From Streptomyces chattanoogensis (GTDB lineage Bacteria; Actinomycetota; Actinomycetes; Streptomycetales; Streptomycetaceae), in the NCBI RefSeq assembly GCF_001294335.1, contig NZ_LGKG01000068.1, positions 226,556-290,555 on the forward strand: DNA of 64,000 nt. Reading direction: 5' to 3'. Of this stretch, positions 54,374 through 62,957 are shown in pieces. A model generated the notes under the pieces. It searched no databases, had not been told where the DNA came from, and saw only the letters and a program-made list of their open reading frames with translations. The first letter of the stretch is position 1. Every line of letters begins with the position of its first letter. The translations under genes and the position numbers were made by a program.

Positions 54374-55867
54374 ATGAAGACCATCAGCCACTGGATCGGC
54401 GGCAAGCCCGTCGAGGGCGTCTCCGGCAACTACGGCCCGGTCTACAACCCGGCCACCGGTGCCCAGGAGAAGCAGGTCGCCTTCGCATCGGCCGAGGAGG
54501 TCGACGCGGCAGTCCGTGCTGCCAAGGAGGCGTTCAAGGAGTGGGGGACGAGCTCGCTGGCCAAGCGCACCTCGGTGCTGTTCCGGTACCGCGAGCTGAT
54601 CGATGCGCACCGCGACGAGATCGCCCAGCTGATCACCGCCGAGCACGGCAAGGTGCACTCCGACGCGCTGGGCGAGGTCGCCCGCGGTCTGGAGATCGTC
54701 GAGCTGGCCTGCGGCATTCCGGAGAAGCTGAAGGGTGAGCTGTCCACCCAGGTGTCGACGCGGGTGGACGTGGCCGCGATCCGCCAGTCGCTCGGTGTCG
54801 TGGCCGGCATCACCCCGTTCAACTTCCCGGCCATGGTGCCGATGTGGATGTTCCCGCTGGCCGTCGCGTGCGGTAACACCTTCGTCCTCAAGCCGAGCGA
54901 GAAGGTGCCCAGCGCCGCCTTCAAGCTGGCCGAGCTGGCGGCCGAGGCGGGCCTGCCGGACGGTGTGCTGAACATCGTCAACGGCGACAAGGTGGCCGTC
55001 GACGCCATCCTGGAGCACCCGGACATCGCCGCGGTCTCCTTCGTCGGCTCCACCCCGATCGCCAAGTACATCCACACCACCGGCACCGCCAACGGCAAGC
55101 GCGTCCAGGCGCTGGGCGGCGCCAAGAACCACATGCTGGTGCTGCCGGACGCCGACCTCGACCTGGCCGCCGACTCCGCGATCAACGCCGCCTACGGCTC
55201 GGCCGGTGAGCGCTGCATGGCGATCTCCGTCGTCGTCGCCGTCGGTGACACCGCCGACCCGCTGATCGGCAAGATCAAGGAGCGCGCCGACAAGCTGCGC
55301 ATCGGCCCCGGCGACGACCCGGCCTCCGAGATGGGCCCGCTGATCACCAAGGTCCACCGTGACAAGGTCGCCTCGTATGTCACCGGTGCCGCGGCCCAGG
55401 GCGCCGATGTCGTCATCGACGGCACCGGCTACACCGTCGAGGGGTACGAGGACGGCCACTGGATCGGCGTCTCGCTGCTGGACAACGTCACGCCCGAGAT
55501 GGACGCCTACCGCGACGAGATCTTCGGCCCGGTGCTCTCGGTCGTCCGCGTCGAGACGTACGAGCAGGCCATCGAGCTGATGAACAACTCCCCGTGGGGC
55601 AACGGCACCGCGATCTTCACCCGGGACGGCGGCGCGGCCCGCCGCTTCCAGCTGGAGGTCGAGGCCGGCATGGTCGGCGTGAACGTCCCGATCCCGGTGC
55701 CGGTCGGCTACCACTCCTTCGGCGGCTGGAAGGACTCGCTCTTCGGCGACCACCACATCTACGGCAACGACGGCGTGCACTTCTACACCCGCGGCAAGGT
55801 CGTCACCACCCGCTGGCCGGACCCGTCCGATGGCGGCATCAACCTGGGCTTCCCCAGCAACCACTGA
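54374..55867 (+). CDS. mmsA: methylmalonate-/malonate-semialdehyde dehydrogenase (acylating)
   Basis: 497-aa CoA-acylating aldehyde dehydrogenase (MmsA/IolA) converting malonate semialdehyde to acetyl-CoA, CO2 and NADH, and methylmalonate semialdehyde to propionyl-CoA. ITPFNFPAMVPMWMFP and FVGSTPIAKYIH are the NAD-binding segments; the catalytic Cys281 is in GSAGERCMAIS. As in the acylating subfamily, the general-base Glu of ordinary ALDHs is replaced (LGGAKNHMLV). AAAGG lies 8 nt before the ATG. Last gene of the inositol operon; ends at a repeat-built terminator. Confidence 0.94.
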   Translation: MKTISHWIGGKPVEGVSGNYGPVYNPATGAQEKQVAFASAEEVDAAVRAAKEAFKEWGTSSLAKRTSVLFRYRELIDAHRDEIAQLITAEHGKVHSDALGEVARGLEIVELACGIPEKLKGELSTQVSTRVDVAAIRQSLGVVAGITPFNFPAMVPMWMFPLAVACGNTFVLKPSEKVPSAAFKLAELAAEAGLPDGVLNIVNGDKVAVDAILEHPDIAAVSFVGSTPIAKYIHTTGTANGKRVQALGGAKNHMLVLPDADLDLAADSAINAAYGSAGERCMAISVVVAVGDTADPLIGKIKERADKLRIGPGDDPASEMGPLITKVHRDKVASYVTGAAAQGADVVIDGTGYTVEGYEDGHWIGVSLLDNVTPEMDAYRDEIFGPVLSVVRVETYEQAIELMNNSPWGNGTAIFTRDGGAARRFQLEVEAGMVGVNVPIPVPVGYHSFGGWKDSLFGDHHIYGNDGVHFYTRGKVVTTRWPDPSDGGINLGFPSNH

Positions 55868-55914
55868 CGGCCCCGCGGACGGACGGCCCGGCCGTACGCC
55901 CTGACCGGGATCCC

Positions 55915-55992
55915 TTGCCGGACCTCTTGCCGGACCTCCTGCCGGACCTCCTGCCGGACCCTCTGCCGGGCCCCCTCGGCAGGGGGTCCGGC
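55915..55992 (+). terminator. terminator assembled from 12-bp repeats
   Basis: 12-bp units of TTGCCGGACCTC / CTGCCGGACCTC run four to five times from 55915. The last two units pair with the following sequence: GCCGGACCCTCTGCCG (55953-55968) with CGGCAGGGGGTCCGGC (55977-55992), a 16-bp stem with one G-U and an 8-nt loop. Confidence 0.8.
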
Positions 55993-56042
55993 CCGTTGCT
56001 ACGGTGCTTGCTCGCCGCGTACCGACAGCACCGGGGGACGAA

Positions 56043-57149
56043 ATGCACCAATCCATGGCGCTCGCCAAGGGCGCCCGTATCACAGGCGGGGCATTCTGCC
56101 TGCTCTTCTTCCTCTTCACGGCCTACTGGATGGCCGTCGACCTCGGTGAATTCGGCATCGACGGGCTCTGGGACGCCTGGACCTCCGGGCGCGGCGGCAC
56201 CAACCAGGTCACCGGGCCCTTCCATCTGGGGCTCGCCGCCGTCCAGCTGGCCGCGGTGTTCGCGGCCTTCGCCGGACAGCGGGTGGCCGGCGGGCTGCTG
56301 GCCGTCGCCACCACCTTCACCTTCGCCACCGCGCTGCAGGCCGCGGTGAGCGTCGGCAGCCACACCAGCGACGACAAGTGGTTCCTGCACGCCGAGACCG
56401 GCACCTCGACCTTCGACGGTGTCTTCATCAGCAGCGTGCTGCTGTTCCTGGTGACCCTCGTCGCCGGCATCGTGCTGCTCGCCGGGATGCGTTCCTGGCC
56501 GCGCACCACACCCAGCGCCCCGCCGGTCCGCCCGGCCCGGACGGCCGGGGTGGTGGGCGGGCTGCTGCTCGGCGCGATGGCCGTGGGCAACGTGTTCTGG
56601 ATCCTGTACATGCTGGTCGAGGGGGGTACCGGCTCCTTCGAGATGCTCTACCTCGGCCGGGGCGTGCTCAGCTCGCTGCTGGCCCTGTCGCCCGGCTGGT
56701 CCGCGCTGGTCTCCCTCGCGCTGACCGCCCTGGCCGGGCTGAACAGCCTGATGCGGGGCAGCGCGGCCCGCGGTCTGGCCATCGGGCTGTCGGTCCTGTC
56801 GCTGCCCAGCGCCCTGCTGGCGGTGATCGGGATGGCCGAGAACGGCACGCTCTTCCAGGTGAGCGACACCATGCCGGTTCTGAGCATCCTCGCCATCGTC
56901 CAGCTGCTGCTGGACCTGCTGGGCTCGGCGGCGCTGCTCGCCCTGATGGCCCGCGGCGAGCCGGTGGCCCCCGCCTGGTACCCGCCCGCGCAGGCCCCGC
57001 AGTTCGCCGCCCCCGGCTTCGCACCCCCCGGCTTCGCACCCCCGGGCTTCGTCCCGCCCGGCCCGCAGGGCCCGCCCCCGGCCGGCTGGCAGCAGCCCGG
57101 CCCGCCCATGCCGCCGCCCCAGGGCGGATTCGGCCCGCCGCAGTACTGA
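56043..57149 (+). CDS. membrane protein with Pro/Gly-rich tail
   Basis: 368-aa protein with about seven or eight membrane segments: near residues 14-30, 58-78, 82-102, 128-150, 170-192, 210-232, 240-262 and 280-302. A C-terminal cytosolic or extracellular tail of about 60 residues is Pro/Gly/Gln-rich, with GFAPPGFAPPGFVPPG repeats like those of many actinobacterial membrane proteins. No enzymatic motif recognised. GGGGGA is about 5 nt before the ATG. Stand-alone gene after the inositol operon; function unknown. Confidence 0.8.
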   Translation: MHQSMALAKGARITGGAFCLLFFLFTAYWMAVDLGEFGIDGLWDAWTSGRGGTNQVTGPFHLGLAAVQLAAVFAAFAGQRVAGGLLAVATTFTFATALQAAVSVGSHTSDDKWFLHAETGTSTFDGVFISSVLLFLVTLVAGIVLLAGMRSWPRTTPSAPPVRPARTAGVVGGLLLGAMAVGNVFWILYMLVEGGTGSFEMLYLGRGVLSSLLALSPGWSALVSLALTALAGLNSLMRGSAARGLAIGLSVLSLPSALLAVIGMAENGTLFQVSDTMPVLSILAIVQLLLDLLGSAALLALMARGEPVAPAWYPPAQAPQFAAPGFAPPGFAPPGFVPPGPQGPPPAGWQQPGPPMPPPQGGFGPPQY

Positions 57150-57246
57150 GCCGCAAGAACCTGCGCCGCAGGAAATTCCCTGCACACCACGCGCCCCGCT
57201 TGCTACTTTCGGCCGGTCGGTTCTGCGGCACGAGCGAGGGAGGTTG

Positions 57247-57321
57247 ATGAATATGGCCCGCCAGGCCCCTCATCGGCATACCTTCGTCCGGGCCGCCGGG
57301 ACGGTTCCCGTCCCCAGCTGA
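57247..57321 (+). CDS. possible 24-residue leader peptide
   Basis: Short ORF starting MNMARQAPHRHTF with a strong GAGGGAGG ribosome binding site 3 nt upstream and its own stop 41 nt before the GNAT start. A promoter-like TACTTT lies about 45 nt upstream. Could be a regulatory upstream ORF or chance; no protein family seen. Confidence 0.35.
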   Translation: MNMARQAPHRHTFVRAAGTVPVPS

Positions 57322-57362
57322 CCAGCGCGGCCCGGTCGTTCACCGACGACCAGGAGTGCTCC

Positions 57363-57896
57363 ATGTCTTCCTCGTATTCCTCCTCTTCCTCCTCTTCCTC
57401 TCCGACTCCGGCCGGTACGGGTACGGATCTGACGACCGGCCGCCTCGTCCTGCGGACCTGGACCGCGGCCGAGATCGCCGCCGTCCTCGAGGACGTCCGG
57501 TCCCCGCACTGGGCGGCCGACTTCCCCGCCGAGGGCGACCGGGCCATCGCCGGATTCCTCGCCGGGCGCCAGGACGCGCTCGGCCCGTACGGCCAGCGCC
57601 AGATCATCGAGCGGGTGGGCGGCCTGGTGGTCGGCGCGATCGGCCTGTTCTGGCCGCCGGACGAGGGCCGCCTCGAGGTCGGCTACGGCATCGTCCCCTC
57701 GCGCCGGGGCCGCGGCTATGCCACCGAAGCGGCCGCGGCCATGGTGGAGTTCGCCTTCACCGCGCCCGGAGTGCACACCGTCTTCGGCGATGTGGAACTG
57801 ACCAACCCGGCGTCCGGCCGGGTCCTGGAGAAGGCCGGGCTGGAGCACTGGAGCAGCGACGAGAAGACGGCCCGGTACCGCGCCGTGGCCCCGTAA
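57363..57896 (+). CDS. GNAT acetyltransferase (RimJ/RimL family)
   Basis: 177-aa N-acetyltransferase. TGRLVLRTW starts the fold; VGYGIVPSRRGRGYATEAAAAMV is motif A with the acetyl-CoA loop RRGRGYA; NPASGRVLEKAGL is motif B. The N-terminus has a run of Ser residues (MSSSYSSSSSSSSP) from repeated TCC/TCT codons, probably flexible and slippage-prone. AGGAG lies 6 nt before the ATG. A short ORF with a good ribosome binding site precedes it and may be in the same transcript. Substrate unknown. Confidence 0.87.
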   Translation: MSSSYSSSSSSSSPTPAGTGTDLTTGRLVLRTWTAAEIAAVLEDVRSPHWAADFPAEGDRAIAGFLAGRQDALGPYGQRQIIERVGGLVVGAIGLFWPPDEGRLEVGYGIVPSRRGRGYATEAAAAMVEFAFTAPGVHTVFGDVELTNPASGRVLEKAGLEHWSSDEKTARYRAVAP

Positions 57897-57913
57897 CCGG
57901 ATCCACGGGGAAC

Positions 57914-57950
57914 CCGGGGCCCGGTACCGCAGCCGCGGTACGGGCCCCGG
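57914..57950. terminator. hairpin after the GNAT gene
   Basis: Stem CCGGGGCCC(G)GTACCGC / GCGGTACGGGCCCCGG, 16 bp with one bulged G and loop AGCC. Confidence 0.8.
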
Positions 57951-58019
57951 CCCGCCTACACCGCTGGGAGGTCACGGGGTTCCGCCCGGGGGACGGGGCA
58001 CCGGCTCCCGGGCCGTACC

Positions 58020-58025
58020 TAGGAT
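58020..58025 (+). promoter_or_regulatory. -10 of leaderless promoter, hydrolase-ABC fusion gene
   Basis: TAGGAT, 6 nt, ATG; no ribosome binding site before the ATG and no clear -35. Confidence 0.45.
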
Positions 58026-58031
58026 CGGGCC

Positions 58032-60731
58032 ATGGATCTCCGACTGCGCGGGCGGCGCTGGTACGCGGCCGCGGGCGCTCTGGCCGTTCTGGCAGGGGGC
58101 GGCACCTGGACGGTTGCGTCCTCCGGTGCCGCGCCCGCAGTGCATCGCGAGGACCAGGTTCTGGCGATGCCCGACAGGCCCGACAGGCCAGGCCGGACGA
58201 AGGACGTACGGATCGACACCTCCTTCTTCACGGCGGGTTCCCCGCACGGCCGCCGCCCCGCCGTCCTGCTCGGCCACGGCTTCGGCGGCAGCAAGGCCGA
58301 TGTCCGCGCCCAGGCCGAGCAACTGGCCCGGGACGGCTATGCGGTACTGACCTGGTCGGCCCGCGGTTTCGGCAAGTCGACCGGGAAGATCGGGCTGAAC
58401 GCCCCGGACGGTGAGGTCGCCGACGTCCGCCGGCTGATCGACTGGCTGGCGAAGCGGCCCGAGGTGCGGCTCGACAAGGCCGGCGATCCCCGGGTCGGCG
58501 TCGCCGGGGCCTCCTACGGCGGCGCGATCTCGCTGCTCGCGGCCGGATACGACCGCCGCGTCGATGCGATCGCCCCCCAGATCACCTACTGGAACCTCGC
58601 GGACGCCCTCTTCCCGAACGGCGTGTTCAAGAAGCTGTGGGCCGGGATCTTCTTCACCACCGGCGCGGCGGGCGCCCCCGCCGGCACACCCGGCACGACC
58701 CCCGCACCGTCCGGCGGCTGCGGACGGTTCGCGGCCGACCTGTGCGCCATGTACGAGCGGGTCGCCGTCGCGGGCACGCCGGATGCCGCCGCCCGCAGGC
58801 TCCTCGAGGCGCGCAGCCCGTCCGCCGTCGCCGCCCGCATCAAGGTGCCGGCCCTGATCACCCAGGGGCAGCAGGACTCCCTCTTCCCGCTGGGCCAGGC
58901 CGACGCCATGGCGAAGGCGATCCGTGCGAACGGCGCCCCGGTGGCCGTCGACTGGACCGCCGGCGGACACGACGGCGGCGACCGCGAGACCGCGCGGATC
59001 GCGGCCCGTACGAAGGCGTGGTTCGACCGCTATCTGAAGGGCGACAAAAGCTCCGGCACCGGGCCCGCGTTCCGCATCAGCCGCAGCTCAGGCGTGGACT
59101 CCACCAACGGGTCCCTGCGCCTGCGCGGCGCGGACGGCGACCGCTACCCGGGCCTGGACCACGACCCGCACCGCGTCGAACTGGCCGGACACACCCAGCG
59201 CTTCACCAACCCGGCCGGCGCCGGACCGCCCGCCGTCTCCTCCGTGCCCGGCGTCGGCGCGCTCGGCAGCCTGTCCTCCATGGGCGCCGGCCTCTCCGTC
59301 GACTTCCCCGGCCAGTACGCCCGCTTCGACTCCGCGCCGCTGCGCACCCCGCTCCATCTGACCGGCAGCCCCACCGCCACCGTGCACGTACAGGCCGATG
59401 CCGCGGACGCGGTGCTCTTCGCCAAGGTCTACGACGTCGCCCCGGACGGCCGCCGCCAGGTGCTGCCGGCCCAGCTCGTCACCCCGTACCGCATCCAGGA
59501 CGCCCGGGACGGAAAGACCGTACGCCTCCAGCTCCCCGCCGTGGACCATGAGTTCGCCGCCGGGCACCGGCTGCGCCTGGTGCTCTCCGCCACCGACCTC
59601 GGCTACGCCTCACCGGTACGGCCCGCCGCCTACACCGTCTCCCTCAAGAGCGCGCTCACCGTGCCCACCGCACCCCGGACAGACAGCGCCGCCGCGCCGC
59701 TGCCCGCCTGGACCTGGCAACTGCCCGCCGCCGCGGCCGTCGTCGCCGCGCTGCTGCTGCTCACCGCCCGCCGCCGGACCGCCGCGCCCGCACCCGATCC
59801 GGCGCTTGCCGACGTCCCGTTGCAGATCAGCGGTCTGAGCAAGCGCTACGCCGGCTCCGCCGACCGGTATGCCGTCCGGGACCTGTCCTTCCGTGTCGAG
59901 AAGGGCCAGGTCCTCGGCCTGCTCGGGCCGAACGGCGCGGGCAAGACCACCACGCTGCGGATGCTGATGGGCCTGATCCGCCCGGACGACGGCGAGATCC
60001 GGGTCTTCGGGCAGGTGATCCGGCCGGGTGCGCCGGTGCTCTCCCGGGTCGGCGCGTTCGTGGAGGGCGCCGGATTCCTGCCGCATCTGTCCGGGCGCGC
60101 CAACCTCGAGCTGTACTGGCGGGCCACCGGCCGCCCCGCCGCCGACGCGCACCTGGACGAGGCGCTGGAGATCGCCGGTCTCGGCGATGCCCTGCAGCGT
60201 GCCGTACGCACCTACTCCCAGGGCATGCGGCAGCGTCTGGCCATCGCCCAGGCCATGCTCGGCCTGCCGGACCTGCTGATCCTCGACGAGCCCACCAACG
60301 GCCTCGACCCGCCGCAGATCCGCGAGATGCGCGAGGTGATGATCCGTTACGCCGCCGCCGGGCGCACCGTCATCGTCTCCAGCCATCTGCTGTCCGAGGT
60401 CGAACAGAGCTGTACGCATCTGGTCGTCATGGACCGCGGACGGCTCGTCCAGGCCGGTCCGGTCGCCGAGATCACCGGCTCCGGCGACACGCTGCTGGTC
60501 GGCGTCGCGGAACCGGTCGGCGACGCCCTGACGGAGAAGGTGGCGGCGCTGCCGGGCGTCGCCTCGGCGGTACGCACCGAGGAGGGCCTCCTCGTACGGC
60601 TGGACGGCACCACCACCGCCCACCACCTGCTCGCCGAACTCGTCCGGCTGGAGATCCCGGTGAACCGCATCGGCCCGCACCGCCGCCTGGAGGACGCCTT
60701 CCTCACCCTGATCGGAGGTGACGCCCGATGA
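58032..60731 (+). CDS. fusion of extracytoplasmic alpha/beta-hydrolase and ABC transporter ATPase
   Basis: 899-aa protein in three parts. Residues 8-32: signal anchor (RRWYAAAGALAVLAGGGTW). About 35-550: X-Pro-dipeptidyl-peptidase/CocE-like hydrolase with Ser161 in GASYGG, an Asp in QGQQDSLFP, a His in AGGHDGG, and a C-terminal jelly-roll-like domain. About 558-580: second membrane segment ending ARRRT, which returns the chain to the cytoplasm. About 595-899: ABC ATPase with Walker A GPNGAGKT (632-639), signature SQGMRQR, and LLILDEPTNGLD. A 'drug-efflux' type C-terminal part follows. Coupled to a permease by ATGA. The enzyme would face outside and the ATPase inside. Possible peptide or ester processing linked to transport; unproven. 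Confidence 0.85.
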   Translation: MDLRLRGRRWYAAAGALAVLAGGGTWTVASSGAAPAVHREDQVLAMPDRPDRPGRTKDVRIDTSFFTAGSPHGRRPAVLLGHGFGGSKADVRAQAEQLARDGYAVLTWSARGFGKSTGKIGLNAPDGEVADVRRLIDWLAKRPEVRLDKAGDPRVGVAGASYGGAISLLAAGYDRRVDAIAPQITYWNLADALFPNGVFKKLWAGIFFTTGAAGAPAGTPGTTPAPSGGCGRFAADLCAMYERVAVAGTPDAAARRLLEARSPSAVAARIKVPALITQGQQDSLFPLGQADAMAKAIRANGAPVAVDWTAGGHDGGDRETARIAARTKAWFDRYLKGDKSSGTGPAFRISRSSGVDSTNGSLRLRGADGDRYPGLDHDPHRVELAGHTQRFTNPAGAGPPAVSSVPGVGALGSLSSMGAGLSVDFPGQYARFDSAPLRTPLHLTGSPTATVHVQADAADAVLFAKVYDVAPDGRRQVLPAQLVTPYRIQDARDGKTVRLQLPAVDHEFAAGHRLRLVLSATDLGYASPVRPAAYTVSLKSALTVPTAPRTDSAAAPLPAWTWQLPAAAAVVAALLLLTARRRTAAPAPDPALADVPLQISGLSKRYAGSADRYAVRDLSFRVEKGQVLGLLGPNGAGKTTTLRMLMGLIRPDDGEIRVFGQVIRPGAPVLSRVGAFVEGAGFLPHLSGRANLELYWRATGRPAADAHLDEALEIAGLGDALQRAVRTYSQGMRQRLAIAQAMLGLPDLLILDEPTNGLDPPQIREMREVMIRYAAAGRTVIVSSHLLSEVEQSCTHLVVMDRGRLVQAGPVAEITGSGDTLLVGVAEPVGDALTEKVAALPGVASAVRTEEGLLVRLDGTTTAHHLLAELVRLEIPVNRIGPHRRLEDAFLTLIGGDAR

Positions 60732-61600
60732 GCAGCCGCCCGATGTCGGCGAACCCCGCGCCGATGGCGCCGGGCTACCGCCCGCGCCGCACCCTCCCGC
60801 TGCGCGTCGAGGCGCTGCGGCAGCTGCGGCGGCGCCGCACGCTGGTGATCGCCGCGATCCTCACCCTGCTGCCGTTCGTGCTGGTCGCGGCCTTCGCCAT
60901 CGGCGGCGACCCCGGCGGCCGCAACGGCCGGATCACCCTGATGGACACCGCCACCGCCTCCGGCGCCAACTTCGCCGCCACCGCCCTCTTCGTCTCCGCG
61001 GGCTTCCTCCTGGTCGTCCCGGTGGCGCTGTTCTGCGGCGACACCGTGGCCTCCGAGGCGAGCTGGTCCTCGCTGCGCTATCTGCTGGCCGCGCCGGTGC
61101 CGCGCGCCCGGCTGCTGCTGAGCAAGCTGACCGTGGGGCTGGCGTTCAGCGCGGCCGCGATGGTGGTGCTGCCGCTGGTCGCGCTGGGTGTGGGCACCGC
61201 CGCGTACGGCTGGGGGCCGCTCCAACTGCCCACCGGCGGGGCCCTGCCGGCGGCGGACGCGGTGCCGCGGCTGGCGGTCGTGGTCGGCTATGTCTTCGTC
61301 AGCCAGCTGGTCACCGCGGCCCTGGCGTTCTGGCTGTCGACGGTGACCGACGCGCCGCTGGGCGCGGTCGGCGGCGCCGTCGGACTGACCATCGTCGGCA
61401 ATGTCCTCGACCAGGTCACCGCCCTCGGCACCTGGCGCGATGTGCTGCCCGCCCACTGGCAGTACTCCTGGGCCGACGCCCTGCAGCCCCGGATGGAGTG
61501 GTCGGGGATGGTGCAGGGGGCGTCGGTTTCGGTGGCGTATGCGCTGGTGCTGGCCGCGCTGGCGTTCCGGGGGTTCGCGCGCAAGGACGTGGTGTCGTAG
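60728..61600 (+). CDS. ABC-2 type permease partner
   Basis: 290-aa membrane protein with six hydrophobic segments (near residues 42-62, 80-105, 130-155, 185-205, 210-232 and 255-280), the ABC-2 layout of natural-product and drug exporters. The N-terminal Pro/Arg-rich tail is followed by EALRQLRRRRT, the amphipathic entry helix seen before TM1. Its ATG overlaps the stop codon of the hydrolase-ATPase fusion, so the two proteins form one transporter. The convergent lipoprotein gene ends 20 nt away with no clear hairpin between. Confidence 0.85.
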   Translation: MSSRPMSANPAPMAPGYRPRRTLPLRVEALRQLRRRRTLVIAAILTLLPFVLVAAFAIGGDPGGRNGRITLMDTATASGANFAATALFVSAGFLLVVPVALFCGDTVASEASWSSLRYLLAAPVPRARLLLSKLTVGLAFSAAAMVVLPLVALGVGTAAYGWGPLQLPTGGALPAADAVPRLAVVVGYVFVSQLVTAALAFWLSTVTDAPLGAVGGAVGLTIVGNVLDQVTALGTWRDVLPAHWQYSWADALQPRMEWSGMVQGASVSVAYALVLAALAFRGFARKDVVS

Positions 61601-61620
61601 GGCCGCGGGCGCACCGGCTC

Positions 61621-62655
61621 TCAGGCGGTGGGCCCCTGCATATGCGCGCTGACCCACTGCATGGTGCCCTCGCCGAGCCCCTGCACATAGGTCCCCGCGC
61701 TGTGCGTCCCGTCCTGGACTATCTGCAGCCGCGTCCTGACCGGCCCGTGGCCGTACTGGGCGATGAACTGGCGGACCTTGGGCAGCACGGTGTGCTCCTT
61801 GGATCCGTCCTGGAACGCCAGATAGACCTCCGGTCCGCCGCGCGCTATCAGCCGGCGGGCCAGCACCTCCGGGTTGTTGGCCTGCTCCTCCCGGGCGTGG
61901 CCGTTCCACAGCGGGGAGTCGGGCACGATGTCGGGGCCGTTGGGGATGGCCACCTTGAACGTGCCCGGGTTCTGCAGCACGTTCTTCAGCGCCGCGAAGC
62001 CGCCCGACGAAGAGCCCATGATCGCCCAGGCGTCGCGGGTGGCCAGGGTGCGGAAGTTCTGCCGTACGAGATCGGGCACGTCCTGGCTGAGCCAGGTGCC
62101 GATCTTCGGCTGGCCCGGTATGTCGCTGCCGTCGTAGTACTGCTTGTCATTGGGGTTGAGCACCGGCATGACGACGATGAACGGCAGGCTGGTGCCGTCC
62201 TTGGACCACTGGGCGAGGTTCTCCTCCAGCTTCAGGTCGGAGCCGATCCAGTAGTTGACCGGGTAGCCGTAGGAGCCGGGCAGCGCCATCATCACCGGGA
62301 AGCCCTTGCGGGCGTTGCGCTTGTCGTAGTACTCCGGCGGTGCCCACACCCACACCTTCCCGGTGAAGCCCGACTTCGGGCCGTGCAGGGTGGTCATGCC
62401 GATCGGGGTGTTCTCGCCGGCCCCGCCGACCCGGCTCTGCTCGGTGAAGCTGATCGGACGGGTGGGGAACCGCACCAGCGACCGTTTCCCGTTGTGCTGT
62501 CCGGTGTCCGCGGCGTGCGAGGCGGTGCCCGGCCCGGGGTCGGCGAACCGTACGGGGCCCGCCGCGCGGGTGGCGCCGGTGCCGCAGCCGGCCGCGCCGG
62601 CGAGAACGGTCAGGGTGATCAGGGCGATCACCGGGGTGAACAGGGCTTTGCGCAC
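61621..62655 (-). CDS. esterase-like lipoprotein (alpha/beta-hydrolase fold)
   Basis: 344-aa exported enzyme of the esterase D/antigen 85-like family. Lipoprotein signal: MRKALFTPVIALITLTVLAG-AAGC, lipidated Cys24. GSSSGGFAAL is the nucleophile elbow (GxSxGG), QDGTHSAGTY supplies the His, and YLAFQDGSKEH may hold the acid. GKVWVWAPPEYYD and FPVMMALPGSYGYP are the typical early strands. Could be a carbohydrate esterase, feruloyl-type esterase or acyltransferase. GTG start with AAGGAG 7 nt upstream. Upstream 302 bp contain the shared region with the FUSC gene. Confidence 0.85.
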   Translation of the reverse strand: MRKALFTPVIALITLTVLAGAAGCGTGATRAAGPVRFADPGPGTASHAADTGQHNGKRSLVRFPTRPISFTEQSRVGGAGENTPIGMTTLHGPKSGFTGKVWVWAPPEYYDKRNARKGFPVMMALPGSYGYPVNYWIGSDLKLEENLAQWSKDGTSLPFIVVMPVLNPNDKQYYDGSDIPGQPKIGTWLSQDVPDLVRQNFRTLATRDAWAIMGSSSGGFAALKNVLQNPGTFKVAIPNGPDIVPDSPLWNGHAREEQANNPEVLARRLIARGGPEVYLAFQDGSKEHTVLPKVRQFIAQYGHGPVRTRLQIVQDGTHSAGTYVQGLGEGTMQWVSAHMQGPTA

Positions 62656-62896
62656 GACGCCTCTCCTTGCCGGACAGACCGGGCAACACCCCGGTCGGCC
62701 AGCAAGAGGGGACCGCGCCGCGCGAAGGTTTCCTCTCCGATGTGTCGGATTCGTCGCACCGGACACCCCACATTCGGGCGCACCGCCCTGACCTGGGACG
62801 TTTTACGTCCGGCAGGAGCCCGTTTTACCGTCATTTTCCCGGTACGGGGGCTCGGGTGGCGGCCTGGCGCAGGGGTCTCCGGCCGCACACCCAGGT

Positions 62897-62917
62897 CCGG
62901 AAAACGACCGTTTCCGG
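62897..62917. promoter_or_regulatory. inverted repeat in the lipoprotein-FUSC divergent region
   Basis: CCGGAAA-N7-TTTCCGG, perfect 7-bp arms, about 40 nt before the FUSC start; possible operator. The rest of the 302-bp gap shows a GTTTTAC/TTTTAC-containing stretch (about 62798-62840) and nothing else clear. Confidence 0.4.
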
Positions 62918-62945
62918 CCGCTCCTCGTCATGTGTTCCCGGGCCG

Positions 62946-62951
62946 TATTCT
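62946..62951 (+). promoter_or_regulatory. -10 of leaderless promoter, FUSC-like gene
   Basis: TATTCT, 6 nt, ATG; close to the -10 consensus and no ribosome binding site before the ATG. Confidence 0.55.
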
Positions 62952-62957
62952 CTCGCC

